Below, in pieces: positions 26,127 through 35,257 of a DNA stretch of 64,000 nt; within the stretch, counting starts at the first letter, position 1, and each line of letters starts with the position of its first letter. The stretch lies in the NCBI GenBank assembly GCA_052246725.1, contig JBQQCL010000002.1. One strand, written 5' to 3'. The stretch comes from Pseudalkalibacillus sp052246725. Its GTDB lineage: Bacteria > Bacillota > Bacilli > Bacillales > Fictibacillaceae. The translations under genes and the position numbers were made by a program. The notes under the pieces are model-generated. The model was not told where the DNA came from. It saw only the letters and a list, made by a program, of their open reading frames with translations, and did no database searches.

Positions 26127-26339
26127 ATGGGAAATCGTTACATTTATTGGTGTTTTTGAGACGATCTGTACTTTCGTGGATAACTCACCGGATTGGGGAT
26201 AACTATATTTCAGAATTATTACACAAATTCTGTTCGCTTTTCGACATAAAGCGGCATAATTTATATCGGCCTCCATATTAACAAAGTTGAGTAAATTTTT
26301 CATTAATGATTTAAAAATCCATTGATTGATTTCTACGAA

Positions 26340-26570
26340 ATTCACTCCCTTTCCGCGGGCAAACGAAAAGCGGATTTGCGCCGAGTAACTGCAGGCGCAG
26401 GACATACTTGTACAGGATGTACTGACTTCGACGTTCACCACAGGACGTGGTGGTATTTAGTCGAAGGTCATTATATACTCGAAGATCTTAATTCGCTGCG
26501 GCGTCTCGCCTGGCTCGCTTTCCCCGCAGGAGTGTCGCGAATTTCGCTTGAAATCATTTTTTGACTTGAA
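26340..26570. repeat. GC-rich repeat segment including family B copy 2
   Basis: A GC-rich stretch in an AT-rich gap. 26499-26554 matches 9011-9066 (GTCTCGCCTGGCTCGCTTTC then CCCGCAGGAGTGTCG). The stretch at 26345-26465 includes inverted pieces such as TCGACGTTCACCACAGGACG. No gene is supported. Confidence 0.6.
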
Positions 26571-26866
26571 AAAGTTTAGCTAACAACAGAACTGATCTTC
26601 TGGTCAAACATCTTCTGTTTAAGCGTTTTGAATCTATGAAATACAGATCCTATAGGAAGAACAATTTACGTTTCAATGTATCTTCCCCTCCCCTACCAAC
26701 TGTTGCTTAGGAGGTAAATGACTTCGATCAATGAAATTTAAAAAAATCGTCATTTCGACAAATGGTGACTATAGTCCGCAATGTTTTTTGTTACTGATTA
26801 TAAGAAAAACCATAGGATTTGATATTTTGTCGAAGTCTCTATATAATTAATTCCTGTGAGAAAGAT

Positions 26867-26963
26867 GGGGCTGGTTGTACACCTGGTGAGTGCCTGGGTC
26901 TTCAAAACCCTGAGGGAGGCGCGTGCCGTCTCCGGTGGGTTCGATTCCCACACAGTCCCGCCA
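26867..26963 (+). tRNA. selC: tRNA-Sec (anticodon UCA)
   Basis: 97-nt tRNA with encoded CCA. The anticodon loop is CUUCAAA (UCA) closed by GGGU/ACCC. An 8-nt acceptor 3-prime strand (ACAGUCCC) follows the 5-bp T stem (GUGGG/CCCAC), and there is a long GC-rich variable arm. This 8+5 layout is that of bacterial tRNA-Sec. The first seven acceptor pairs form well; the eighth is a G-A mismatch. It reads UGA in selD and the selW-like gene. Confidence 0.95.
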
Positions 26964-26972
26964 AAATACATA

Positions 26973-27010
26973 TAGAAAGACTTGCGCCATATTAGACGCA
27001 AGTCTTTTTC
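26973..27010. terminator. Terminator after selC
   Basis: AAAGACTTGCG pairs with CGCAAGTCTTT and is followed by a T-run. It serves selC and probably also the convergent gbsB. Confidence 0.85.
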
Positions 27011-27017
27011 ATTTCTA

Positions 27018-28226
27018 TTAAACTGTTTTTGGAGTTAGGTCATAGCAGCGGTTGTAGATCCATTTGTAGCTTTCTTCGTTCAACTTACGTGGGTTACCGA
27101 CTGTTTGTGGGTCTTTCATTGCTTCCTTTGCAAGGCGCGGGATCATGTCCTCTGGTACACCTTGCTCTTTCAATGTTGGAATATCCATTTCTTCTACAAG
27201 CTTGTAACTTTCGTTGACGGCTGCTTTCGCTGCTTCGTTTTCGGTCATGCCGTGTGTATTCACGCCCATTGCTTTTGCAATACGAGAGAACTTGGCTGGG
27301 TTCCCTTTCCAGTTGTATTCCATAACTGGTCCAAGCATTGTCGCTACACATTGGCCGTGTGCTACCGGTACGATTCCACCAAGTGTTTGTGCCATTGCGT
27401 GCGCTGCACCTGCAGATTCGCTACCGTAAGAAAGTCCAGCAAGCATTGCCGCTTGTGCCATACCGTAACGTGCTTCAACGTCTTCAGGGTTTGCATATGC
27501 ACGACGGATGTAGGTTGCTACATACTCGATTGCGAGAAGTGCGACTGCATCTGTAATCGGTTGTGCATAATGCATTGTGTAACACTCGATTGCGTGAGAT
27601 AGTGCATCAACTCCAGTCATTGCTGTTACATGCGGTGGCATGGATACATGCAATTCTGGATCGATGATTGTCATGTGTGCTGCAATCAATGGTCCGCCAG
27701 TATTGAACTTGAATTCGCGGTCTTCATCAGTGATGACTGCCCATTGCGTTACTTCTGAACCAGTTCCAGCAGTTGTCGGAATCGTAGTCAGTGGCGGGAT
27801 TCGTTTAGTTAAAGGCTTCTTCCCTTCCGCTGCTTCATATTCAAGGACAGATTCACCGTGTACGACTTCTACTCCAATTGCCTTCGCTGTATCCATAGAG
27901 CTTCCTCCACCAACTGCAACCAATCCTTCACAGCCTTCTTCTGTGAAGACTTTCGAACCTTCGTTGACGATTCGTACTGGAGGGTTCGGTTCTACTTTAT
28001 TGAATACGACGATTTCGATACCAGCAGCTTCTAGAGAATCTGTAACAGGCTTCGTCACACCAGCAGAGTAGATACCAGGGTCTGTGACTAGCAATACCTT
28101 TGAAACGCCTAGGTTCTTCACTTCTTCCCCAGCATGCTTGATTGCACCGATTCCGTGCTTGATGACTGTTGGAATTTCGAATGTATGAAAGTTATTCATG
28201 TGTTCAATGTTCATATTTAATGCCAT
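27018..28226 (-). CDS. gbsB: Choline dehydrogenase (type III, iron-dependent alcohol dehydrogenase)
   Basis: Oxidises choline to glycine betaine aldehyde, the first step of osmoprotectant synthesis. The protein has 402 residues with the family NAD-binding GGGSSMDTAKAIG, the TIPTTAGTGSEVTQWAVI block and metal ligands in GVDALSHAIECY and AAHAMAQTLGG. It is cytoplasmic. It lies downstream of gbsA on the same strand, separated by a 21-bp tandem-repeat array. Assignment as GbsB rests on family and the gbsA/gbsR context. Confidence 0.92.
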   Translation of the reverse strand: MALNMNIEHMNNFHTFEIPTVIKHGIGAIKHAGEEVKNLGVSKVLLVTDPGIYSAGVTKPVTDSLEAAGIEIVVFNKVEPNPPVRIVNEGSKVFTEEGCEGLVAVGGGSSMDTAKAIGVEVVHGESVLEYEAAEGKKPLTKRIPPLTTIPTTAGTGSEVTQWAVITDEDREFKFNTGGPLIAAHMTIIDPELHVSMPPHVTAMTGVDALSHAIECYTMHYAQPITDAVALLAIEYVATYIRRAYANPEDVEARYGMAQAAMLAGLSYGSESAGAAHAMAQTLGGIVPVAHGQCVATMLGPVMEYNWKGNPAKFSRIAKAMGVNTHGMTENEAAKAAVNESYKLVEEMDIPTLKEQGVPEDMIPRLAKEAMKDPQTVGNPRKLNEESYKWIYNRCYDLTPKTV

Positions 28227-28297
28227 GATTAAATTCCTCCTCTATTTTTTATCTCAGAAGCTATCTTGTTCAGTTATCCTTGAAAGAATTTTTTCAT

Positions 28298-28401
28298 TTC
28301 TCGGGTATTCTGTTTAATTCTTAGGATAATCTGTTCACTTCTCGAGATATTCTGTTCACTTCCTAAGATAATCTGTTCACTTCTCAGATTAATCTGTTCA
28401 C
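28298..28401. repeat. Five tandem 21-bp repeats between gbsA and gbsB
   Basis: Five head-to-tail units begin TTCT or TTCC and end ATTCTGTTTAA (first, 20 bp) or ATCTGTTCAC/ATTCTGTTCAC (others): 28298, 28318, 28339, 28360, 28381. Only the middle few bases vary. Confidence 0.92.
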
Positions 28402-28409
28402 TACTGCTT

Positions 28410-29885
28410 TTATCCTTTGAACCAGTTGATTGGTTCTGGTTTATGGTTTTCGAAGATGTGTTTCACTTCTGTATATTCTTCTAATCCTTGTTTACCGAGT
28501 TCTCGTCCGATACCGGATTGTTTGTAGCCACCCCATGGTGCCTGTGCGAAATATGGGTGGAAATCGTTGATCCAAACTGTACCGAGACGAAGCTTGCTTG
28601 CAACACGTTCAGCCTTTTTCGAATCCGTCGTAAAGACTGCCCCTGCAAGACCGTAAGTCGTACTGTTTGCGCGCTTTACCACTTCTTCTTCTGTTTTGAA
28701 ACGCTCTACAGTCAGTACTGGACCGAAAATTTCTTCCTGAACAATTCTCATATCGTTTTCACATTCAGTAAAGATAGTAGGCAAGTAGAAGAATCCCTCT
28801 TGCAATTCAGGATCCTCCGGGCGTTGTCCTCCGACAACCAGCTTCGCGCCCTCTTCTTTTCCGATTTCAACATACTTTTCAACTTTTGCACGGTGTTCTG
28901 CAGAAATCAGTGGTCCGGATTCAGTCGCTTCATCAAACCCGTTGCCCAGTTTGATTTTTGCTGCGCGTTCCACGAGCGCATCGACAAATTTGTCATGAAT
29001 AGAATCTTCGACCAGCAATCTAGATCCTGCGGAGCATACTTGGCCAGCATGAAAATAGACTGCATTAAGCGCCTGATCCACTGCAGTATCAAAATCTGCA
29101 TCAGCAAAGACAATGTTCGGATTCTTCCCGCCAAGTTCAAATGCGAGTTTTTTCATATTGCCAGACGCCGCATTCATGATCTTACGCCCTGTTTCAATTC
29201 CACCAGTGAACGAGACGAGATCGACATCATGGTTTTCAGCCATTTCTTGTCCAACTGTCGCTCCAGCACCTAGAACAAGATTGACGACCCCGTTTGGAAA
29301 ACCGACTTCTTCCATGATTTCAGTGATCTTGATCGTAGTGAGTGGTGTAATTTCACTCGGCTTTATAACAATCGTGTTTCCTGCTGCTAATGCAGGTGCG
29401 ATTTTCCATGAAGCTTGTAACAAAGGATAGTTCCAAGGTGAAATTTGCGAACATACACCGACAGGTTCGCGAACCATTTTACTAGAAGAATCCGGAATTG
29501 GAGATTCAATGATCTCTCCGCCGTCTTTATCTGCTAAGCCTGCGAAATATCGGAAGACTTCTGTAATGTCGTCCATATCTGCAAGACTTTCCGTCAACGT
29601 CTTACCTGTATCAAGACTTTCTAATCGAGCAAGTTCATCTTTTTGCTCTTGGATTTTCTCAGCAATCTGAAACAGTTTATATCCGCGTTCATTGGCCGGA
29701 GTAGTTACCCACTCTCCTTCATCAAATGCAAAACGCGCAGCTTCAATTGCTTTGACCGCGTCACGACGCTCACCTTCAGTAACCAACGCAACGACTTCCT
29801 GATTGAAAGGATTAATGATTTCTCTTATTTCTGCAGATTCGGAATCAATCCACTTTCCGTTTATGAACATCTGTAGGTGTTTCAT
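28410..29885 (-). CDS. gbsA: Betaine-aldehyde dehydrogenase
   Basis: NAD-dependent aldehyde dehydrogenase of 491 residues converting betaine aldehyde to glycine betaine. Motifs: SPWNYPLLQASWK, SFTGGIETGRKIM, the catalytic Glu in AFELGGKNPNIVF and catalytic Cys in AGQVCSAGSRLLVE. It is the first gene of the gbsA-gbsB unit and divergent from gbsR, whose product represses the B. subtilis operon and is relieved by choline. A start with GAGGAGGGATTCC upstream is clear. Confidence 0.95.
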   Translation of the reverse strand: MKHLQMFINGKWIDSESAEIREIINPFNQEVVALVTEGERRDAVKAIEAARFAFDEGEWVTTPANERGYKLFQIAEKIQEQKDELARLESLDTGKTLTESLADMDDITEVFRYFAGLADKDGGEIIESPIPDSSSKMVREPVGVCSQISPWNYPLLQASWKIAPALAAGNTIVIKPSEITPLTTIKITEIMEEVGFPNGVVNLVLGAGATVGQEMAENHDVDLVSFTGGIETGRKIMNAASGNMKKLAFELGGKNPNIVFADADFDTAVDQALNAVYFHAGQVCSAGSRLLVEDSIHDKFVDALVERAAKIKLGNGFDEATESGPLISAEHRAKVEKYVEIGKEEGAKLVVGGQRPEDPELQEGFFYLPTIFTECENDMRIVQEEIFGPVLTVERFKTEEEVVKRANSTTYGLAGAVFTTDSKKAERVASKLRLGTVWINDFHPYFAQAPWGGYKQSGIGRELGKQGLEEYTEVKHIFENHKPEPINWFKG

Positions 29886-30195
29886 GGAATCCCTCCTCGT
29901 TTATTTTGTTAAATTTTTATTTAACGTTTTGAACAATTTTAATGCTAACAAAGATTATTTTTCCTTGCAAATGCAAAAGCTTAAAAAAATCCTGATTTTT
30001 TTGAAGTTGATATTATATATATAAGTAGGTTTTTCGCAAAATCTTTTCACAAAAAAGTTCGATTGGCAATGTTCCCAGGAAAATGATGTTCTGTGATTTG
30101 ACTTTATCTCTGAGACCTGTATCATAATGAATGTAAAATTTATATTGAACGTTTTTTACAGACTTTATCAATCTTTTCATTAAAAGGGTGATCTA
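29886..30195. promoter_or_regulatory. gbsA-gbsR divergent promoter region
   Basis: 310 bp of AT-rich sequence between the divergent genes. It should hold both promoters and a GbsR operator. I cannot assign an operator with confidence. Confidence 0.5.
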
Positions 30196-30750
30196 GTGGA
30201 CAAGGAAAAGCAGTTGGACGTATTGGAAAGCGCTCGGAATAACGTTGTCCGTTCCATTGCAGAAACAATGGACCTTTATGGGGTGACTCCATCTGTCGGG
30301 AAACTCTATGGAACGATGTATTTCCGCAATAAATCAATGTCATTGGATGAAATGAAAGATGAATTAGGAATGAGTAAGCCTAGTATGAGTACGGCGGTCA
30401 AATCGTTACAGGAAATTGATATGATCAAAAAAACGTGGGTGAAAGGTTCCCGCAGAGATCAATACGTATCTGAAAAAGATTTCTTCAAGCTGTTCATCCA
30501 ATATTTTTGCAAGATGTGGGAGCGTGAGGTGAAAATAAACCTCGACGCGATTGAAGAAACCCGGAAAGAACTCAATACGCTTTTATCTCAACCTGATTTA
30601 GATGAAGAAGTGCGAGAGGAAGCGGAATATAGTCTATCACTTTTAAGAGAGTCGAAAAAATATTACTTCTGGTTATCTGATCTCGTAACAAACTTCCGCT
30701 CAGGGGAAATATTCGATTTGGTCCCTATCCCCGAGTTGGATGAGGAATAG
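30196..30750 (+). CDS. gbsR: GbsR-type choline-responsive repressor
   Basis: MarR-like winged-helix regulator of 184 residues. The HTH lies at about residues 45-75 (MSLDEMKDELGMSKPSMSTA) and the wing contains WVKGSRRDQYV. Start codon is GTG with AAAAGGGTG upstream. In B. subtilis GbsR represses gbsAB and responds to choline. Here it is divergent from gbsAB and precedes a choline-type transporter gene, which it may also control. Confidence 0.93.
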   Translation: MDKEKQLDVLESARNNVVRSIAETMDLYGVTPSVGKLYGTMYFRNKSMSLDEMKDELGMSKPSMSTAVKSLQEIDMIKKTWVKGSRRDQYVSEKDFFKLFIQYFCKMWEREVKINLDAIEETRKELNTLLSQPDLDEEVREEAEYSLSLLRESKKYYFWLSDLVTNFRSGEIFDLVPIPELDEE

Positions 30751-30874
30751 AATGGATTTATCCTAAAGAAGGAGGTGAAGCTGACAGTTTGTTTGAATCT
30801 CCCTGAGTAGAGGGACTCGAACATACTTTTAAAATAAAACTTACAAGATTATACAACAGGAGGAGATGCACGTT

Positions 30875-32509
30875 TTGCCACAGCAAACAACAGAACAAAC
30901 AAACTCGAAACGTAACATGTGGATTTTTCTCGGAATTGTCGTAGCAGCTTTCATTTATATCATCGCAACGAACGATGGCATCAATTGGGGCGGCTTTATT
31001 TCCATGCTGGTCTTTTATGGCATCGTCTATTATATCGGTGCTGTCCTTGCGAAAAAGAAATCGGATACCATTTCAGACATGATGATTGCAAAACGTTCGA
31101 TGCCGCTATGGATCGCAATGTTCACAATGGCCGCGACGTGGGTCGGCGGCGGTTATATAGCTGGTACCGCTGAATACACCTATTCTGATGGGCTCGTTTG
31201 GGTCCAGGCACCATGGGGGTATGCGTTGAGTCTGATCATCGGCGGTATTTTTTATGCCCGTAAAATGAGACGTTATCAATTTATGACGATGCTCGATCCG
31301 ATCGAAATGAGATTCGGTAAGAAAACAGCAGGGCTCTTATATATTCCAGCTTTACTTGGAGAAATTTTCTGGAGTGGAGCGATACTTACAGCTCTTGGCA
31401 CGACTTTCGGTACGATTTTGGGCCTTGATTTCAAAACGTCCATCATACTGTCAGCTGCAATCGCGATTGCTTACACTGTTGTCGGCGGTATGTGGTCTGT
31501 CGCTTTAACGGACGTAATCCAGATGTTATTCATCATGATCGGACTCTTCGTCGTCGTCCCATTTGCTTTTGGGAATGTCGGCGGTTTCACTGATACAGTT
31601 GCCAATTATAAAGAAGAAATGGCGGGTTATTTCAGTCTCTTCCCTCCATTGAACGGGTGGACAGATCCCGCCTGGGGCAATTGGTATTGGAACTGGTGGG
31701 ACTATGCGTTGCTGCTTGTGTTCGGAGGAATTCCATGGCAAGTGTACTTTCAACGCGTACTATCAGCTAAAACAGAGAAAACGGCGATGTGGCTTTCGAT
31801 TTCAGCAGGGTTCATTTGTATCATTGCTGCAATACCGGCAGTATTCATTGGTATGATCGGACTTAACGCTGATTGGACAAGTTTCGGTGCTAGTGAACCG
31901 GAAAATGCCGCGATGGTTTTACCATATGTCTTGAACTTCTTGACACCTGAAGTGATTGGGGCGATCGGACTTGGTGCGATTGCTGCAGCCGTCATGTCCT
32001 CAATGGACTCATCAATCCTCTCAGCCTCAAGTATGGCTGCGTGGAATGTGTATCGACCTTTGATCAAGCCGAAAGCGACTGGTGAAGACCTGAAGAAGAT
32101 CATTAAGCGCTCGATCATCATGGTCGGTATCGCTGCAACGATCATTGCATTGAATGTCAAGAGTGTCTATGCATTATGGTATTTATGCGCAGATTTAGTC
32201 TATGTCATATTGTTCCCACAGCTTACGATGGCTCTCTTCTTCAAAGGAGCGAACAAATATGGCGCCATCGCTGGATTTATCGTTTCACTAATCCTTCGGA
32301 TAGGTGGAGGCGAACCAGTCTTGCACCTGCCTACATGGATTCCGTATCCGATGATAGAAGACGGCGTTGTCCTCTTCCCGTTCAGAACATTAGCGATGGT
32401 ATCTGGTCTCATTACGATTTTCGTAGTTTCAAAGTTAACGAGAAAACTGTGTGAGCCGATGCCATTGAAGATGCCTGAGGAAAGAGAAAAGCCGTATGCA
32501 GCCTCATAA
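30875..32509 (+). CDS. CHT-like sodium:choline symporter
   Basis: Sodium:solute symporter (SSS/SLC5) of about 544 residues with about 13 membrane segments. Blocks typical of CHT transporters are present: FTMAATWVGGGYIAGTAEYT, WVQAPWGYALSLIIGG, MLDPIEMRFGKKTAGLLYIP, FGGIPWQVYFQRVLSA, AAAVMSSMDSSILSASSM and LRIGGGEP. These closely parallel animal CHT1. TTG at 30875 is preferred because AGGAGG ends only two bases before the ATG at 30866. Likely imports choline for GbsAB (inference from sequence and context). Confidence 0.88.
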   Translation: MPQQTTEQTNSKRNMWIFLGIVVAAFIYIIATNDGINWGGFISMLVFYGIVYYIGAVLAKKKSDTISDMMIAKRSMPLWIAMFTMAATWVGGGYIAGTAEYTYSDGLVWVQAPWGYALSLIIGGIFYARKMRRYQFMTMLDPIEMRFGKKTAGLLYIPALLGEIFWSGAILTALGTTFGTILGLDFKTSIILSAAIAIAYTVVGGMWSVALTDVIQMLFIMIGLFVVVPFAFGNVGGFTDTVANYKEEMAGYFSLFPPLNGWTDPAWGNWYWNWWDYALLLVFGGIPWQVYFQRVLSAKTEKTAMWLSISAGFICIIAAIPAVFIGMIGLNADWTSFGASEPENAAMVLPYVLNFLTPEVIGAIGLGAIAAAVMSSMDSSILSASSMAAWNVYRPLIKPKATGEDLKKIIKRSIIMVGIAATIIALNVKSVYALWYLCADLVYVILFPQLTMALFFKGANKYGAIAGFIVSLILRIGGGEPVLHLPTWIPYPMIEDGVVLFPFRTLAMVSGLITIFVVSKLTRKLCEPMPLKMPEEREKPYAAS

Positions 32510-32518
32510 TGGGGAGTT

Positions 32519-32556
32519 TAAAAGGGATGGCCTTTATGAAGGCTATCCCTTTTTGT
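32519..32556. terminator. Terminator after the choline symporter gene
   Basis: AAAGGGATGGCCTT pairs with AAGGCTATCCCTTT and is followed by a T-run. Confidence 0.85.
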
Positions 32557-32584
32557 ATACATTTTGATGGGAGGGAATATGAAC

Positions 32585-33625
32585 TTATTTTTTCTCTAAC
32601 CATTGGGTATACCTTAACTGTTCGATTGTGGCCTGTCCAATTCCAAACATAGCTGCTTTCAACTCGAATTCAATCCGTTCGAATTGTTCTATCATCTTCT
32701 CACGATCATCTCCTACAGATAATGGCAATAATGCACGACCGAAGCCGACCAGATCAGCTCCTATTGCGATTGCTTTCGCGGCTTCTACTCCATTCTGCAT
32801 ACCGCCGCTCGAAATAACCTTTGCATTCAGTCCACATTTTTTAATATCTTCTAGACAAGTCGCAGTCGGATTTCCCCAATCACGAAACGCGTCAGCAGCT
32901 TGATAACGTTTAGGATCCTGGTTACGATATTTTTCGACTTGGATCCAAGAAGTTCCTCCGGCACCAGCCACATCAATGAAAGCGACACCTGTTTCCACAA
33001 GGCGTTTAGCCGTATGTCCATCAATTCCCATCCCGACTTCCTTAATGCCTACAGGAACTTCCATTGCATTAATCACAGATTCCATTTTTTTAAGCAAGCC
33101 GGTGAAATTCGTATCTCCTTCCGGTTGAAAGACCTCCTGTAACGAGTTCAGATGTAAGACGAGACCATCCGCTTCAATTAAATCGACTGCTCGCCTGCAT
33201 TCTTCAACACCGAATCCATAATTCAGTTGGACTGCACCAAGATTGGCAAGTATGGCTGCAGTCGGGGCAAACTTACGGATTTGGAAAGATTCTAGTACAC
33301 CTTCATTCTCAATAGCAGCCCTCATCGATCCGACTCCGATTGCCCATCCTTTTTCTTCTGCTATTTCCGCTAATTTTTCGTTGATCCTCTTAGCTTTATC
33401 GGTACCACCCGTCATCGAACTTACTAAAAAAGGAGCATTCAATTTCTTATTTAAAAACGATGTTGATAAGTCAACAGCTTCAAAATCGAGCTCAGGGAGT
33501 GGATTGTGCCGAAAGCGATATTGATCAAATCCATTCGTATTTTCATTTTGAACAGGTTTAGTTAAGGCAATATCGATATGTTCATCTTTTCTTCTCGTTG
33601 TTTGATCCTTCATGTTATCCTCCAT
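32585..33625 (-). CDS. fni: Type 2 isopentenyl-diphosphate delta-isomerase
   Basis: FMN- and NADPH-dependent enzyme interconverting IPP and DMAPP, the isoprenoid building blocks. It has 346 residues. Motifs: APFLVSSMTGGTDKAKRIN, AIGVGSMRAAIE, VGIKEVGMGIDGHTAKRLV, GAGGTSWIQVEKYR and the phosphate-binding ISSGGMQNGVEAAKAIAIGA. Two starts are plausible, 33625 and 33613, each with a GGAGG; the second has the better spacing. It is monocistronic. Confidence 0.94.
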   Translation of the reverse strand: MEDNMKDQTTRRKDEHIDIALTKPVQNENTNGFDQYRFRHNPLPELDFEAVDLSTSFLNKKLNAPFLVSSMTGGTDKAKRINEKLAEIAEEKGWAIGVGSMRAAIENEGVLESFQIRKFAPTAAILANLGAVQLNYGFGVEECRRAVDLIEADGLVLHLNSLQEVFQPEGDTNFTGLLKKMESVINAMEVPVGIKEVGMGIDGHTAKRLVETGVAFIDVAGAGGTSWIQVEKYRNQDPKRYQAADAFRDWGNPTATCLEDIKKCGLNAKVISSGGMQNGVEAAKAIAIGADLVGFGRALLPLSVGDDREKMIEQFERIEFELKAAMFGIGQATIEQLRYTQWLEKK

Positions 33626-33803
33626 GGGTCTCCTCCCTTCTATTCTATATATTTATCTTTCACTGTTTTATTGAAACTTATTTAGATTACATAATGTTTT
33701 TATGGTCTATTTATTCTTTCTCATAATTTTGATGATGCTTGATTTCATATTTTAAGTGCCTGTATAATGATGAAAGAATAGCACGATACACAGGGGTGGC
33801 AAA

Positions 33804-34232
33804 ATGTTAGAAGGTTGGTTTGCATGGTTCATCGTCTTCTGGACGCTCTTTTTGATCGCGATGTTTGCAATCGGTGGATATTTCATGTTCCGCAAATTTC
33901 TTAAAAGGCTTCCGAAAGAAGACGGTATGTCCATCTTAGATTGGCAGGATCATTATATAAAAGAAACAAAGCACATGTGGTCACCCGAACAGAAACAGTT
34001 ACTCAATGAACTCGTCGAGCCTGTTCCTGAGCTTTTCCGAGACATTGCCAGAGATAAAATCGCCGGTAAAATAGGTGAGTTGGCTCTTCAGGAAAATGTA
34101 AAAACGATCGATCAAGATCTGATCATACGTGGTTACATCATTGCAACACCGAAGCGGGATCACAAATTCCTGGTTAAGAAATTAGACCAGAAAAACATCG
34201 ACATGGCACCATATAAACAATTATTAGGCTAA
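33804..34232 (+). CDS. yneK: DUF2621 membrane protein YneK
   Basis: Protein of 142 residues with one N-terminal membrane segment (about residues 7-30) and a soluble, charged remainder (RLPKEDGMSILDWQDHYIKE). It corresponds to B. subtilis YneK, which lies in the same neighbourhood. Function unknown. The RBS AGGGGTGG precedes the ATG. Confidence 0.88.
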   Translation: MLEGWFAWFIVFWTLFLIAMFAIGGYFMFRKFLKRLPKEDGMSILDWQDHYIKETKHMWSPEQKQLLNELVEPVPELFRDIARDKIAGKIGELALQENVKTIDQDLIIRGYIIATPKRDHKFLVKKLDQKNIDMAPYKQLLG

Positions 34233-34234
34233 CT

Positions 34235-34266
34235 AAAAGGCTGATCCGCTGGATCAGCCTTTTTCA
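34235..34266. terminator. Terminator between yneK and ccdC
   Basis: AAAAGGCTGATCC and GGATCAGCCTTTTT form a 12-bp stem with a GCT loop between the convergent genes. Confidence 0.92.
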
Positions 34267-34722
34267 ATGAATTGCTTGTAGTTTTTTGAATTTGAGGTAC
34301 ATTGCGATACGCCAGGGCGCCAGCATACCGAATGCTAGTATGAAGAATAATCCGCTTGTCTCTTCTATTGAAATATATTGGCCAAGATATAGCTTCAGGA
34401 CGATTCGAAATAACAATAATCCGAGCAGAATATATACGAAAACTTTCGATCTTTTCAAATAAATCGCATCGGATCTGCGCTCAAATGAGGAAGTCCGGAT
34501 CAACAGAAAAGAAAATATTATTCCGACAACAAATGCTTCCAGTGCTTCTCCCCATGGTACACGTGTGGGAGGATAAAGGAACATCAAAAAGCCTGTAGAC
34601 ATGAACAAGGGTGGTAATATTATTTTCCTGATGGTTGCCGGCTTCCGTGCCGCTTTCATTCTTATGTACAAGGCGACACACGCCATAAATAAAGCAAGAA
34701 TACTACTTATGATTACCCACAC
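34264..34722 (-). CDS. ccdC: CcdC-like membrane protein (YneJ)
   Basis: A 152-residue integral membrane protein with about five segments; it opens with GTG (WVIISSILALFMACVALYI). Conserved CcdC-type pieces include PPLFMSTGFLMFLYPPTRVP and a C-terminal APWRIAMYLKFKKL. In B. subtilis ccdC follows ccdA and yneI. Here mrpB separates ccdC from ccdA and yneI is absent. A role in cytochrome c biogenesis is suggested by position; B. subtilis ccdC is dispensable for that. Confidence 0.87.
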   Translation of the reverse strand: MWVIISSILALFMACVALYIRMKAARKPATIRKIILPPLFMSTGFLMFLYPPTRVPWGEALEAFVVGIIFSFLLIRTSSFERRSDAIYLKRSKVFVYILLGLLLFRIVLKLYLGQYISIEETSGLFFILAFGMLAPWRIAMYLKFKKLQAIH

Positions 34723-34748
34723 ACTACGTACTTCCCTTCCCCAAAAGC

Positions 34749-35174
34749 CTATCCACGATCCTCTGCAATCGTAAGGATGATTGTCATCGTCACACCAATG
34801 ACCGTAAGATATACACCTAAATCAAACAGAACTGCAGTTGCAAGTTCCCTCTCACCTAATAACGGGAGGTGGAAATGACCAAACGTGTGACTTAAAAACG
34901 GCTGTCCGAATATAAAAGACCCTATTCCTGTTGCGAATGCAATCAGTAAGCCAGCAGCAATGAAGTAACGGAAATTTACTCTAAGGACTTTTTCCATCGT
35001 CTTTAAACCGAATGAAATATACAATAGGATGAATGCCCCTGCCGCCATCAATCCTCCGATGAATCCACCACCTGGCGCATTATGTCCTGCTAAGAACAAA
35101 TTGACTGAAAATGCTAATATGACGAAGACGATGATTGTCGACGTTGTCTTAAGAATAATATCATTTGATCGCAT
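34749..35174 (-). CDS. mrpB: Orphan MrpB (MnhB) subunit of Na+/H+ antiporter
   Basis: A 141-residue membrane protein with four segments. The MnhB/MrpB signature NLFLAGHNAPGGGFIGGLMAAGAF is split by the first two segments, and AVLFDLGVYLTVIGVTMTII closes it. MrpB normally works within the seven-subunit MrpA-G complex. No other mrp gene is near. It could supply an Mrp complex encoded elsewhere or act alone; both are inference. Confidence 0.93.
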   Translation of the reverse strand: MRSNDIILKTTSTIIVFVILAFSVNLFLAGHNAPGGGFIGGLMAAGAFILLYISFGLKTMEKVLRVNFRYFIAAGLLIAFATGIGSFIFGQPFLSHTFGHFHLPLLGERELATAVLFDLGVYLTVIGVTMTIILTIAEDRG

Positions 35175-35257
35175 TTTTCCATTTCTATCCCTTCTATATA
35201 TGTATGGATTATCGATTGAGCATTTGAAACTTTAGTATTCCCTTTAACGATATAAAG

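Larger units (their letters stand above)
25981..26203. other. Cluster of DnaA-box-like repeats
   Basis: GTGGATAAC or GGGGATAA(C/T) occurs at 25982, 25992, 26002, 26099, 26176 and 26195, the first three as tandem 10-bp units. Each resembles the inverse DnaA box TGTGGATAA with one mismatch or so. TGGGGATAACTATATTTCA is repeated exactly at 26001 and 26194. No gene is present here. Confidence 0.65.

Noticed and set aside
26010..26441. 143-residue minus-strand ORF
   Set aside because: It overlays the DnaA-box-like and inverted repeats, has no RBS and no protein-like features.
28298..28401. Tandem repeats as a CRISPR array
   Set aside because: Units are contiguous without spacers of CRISPR length and no cas genes are present.
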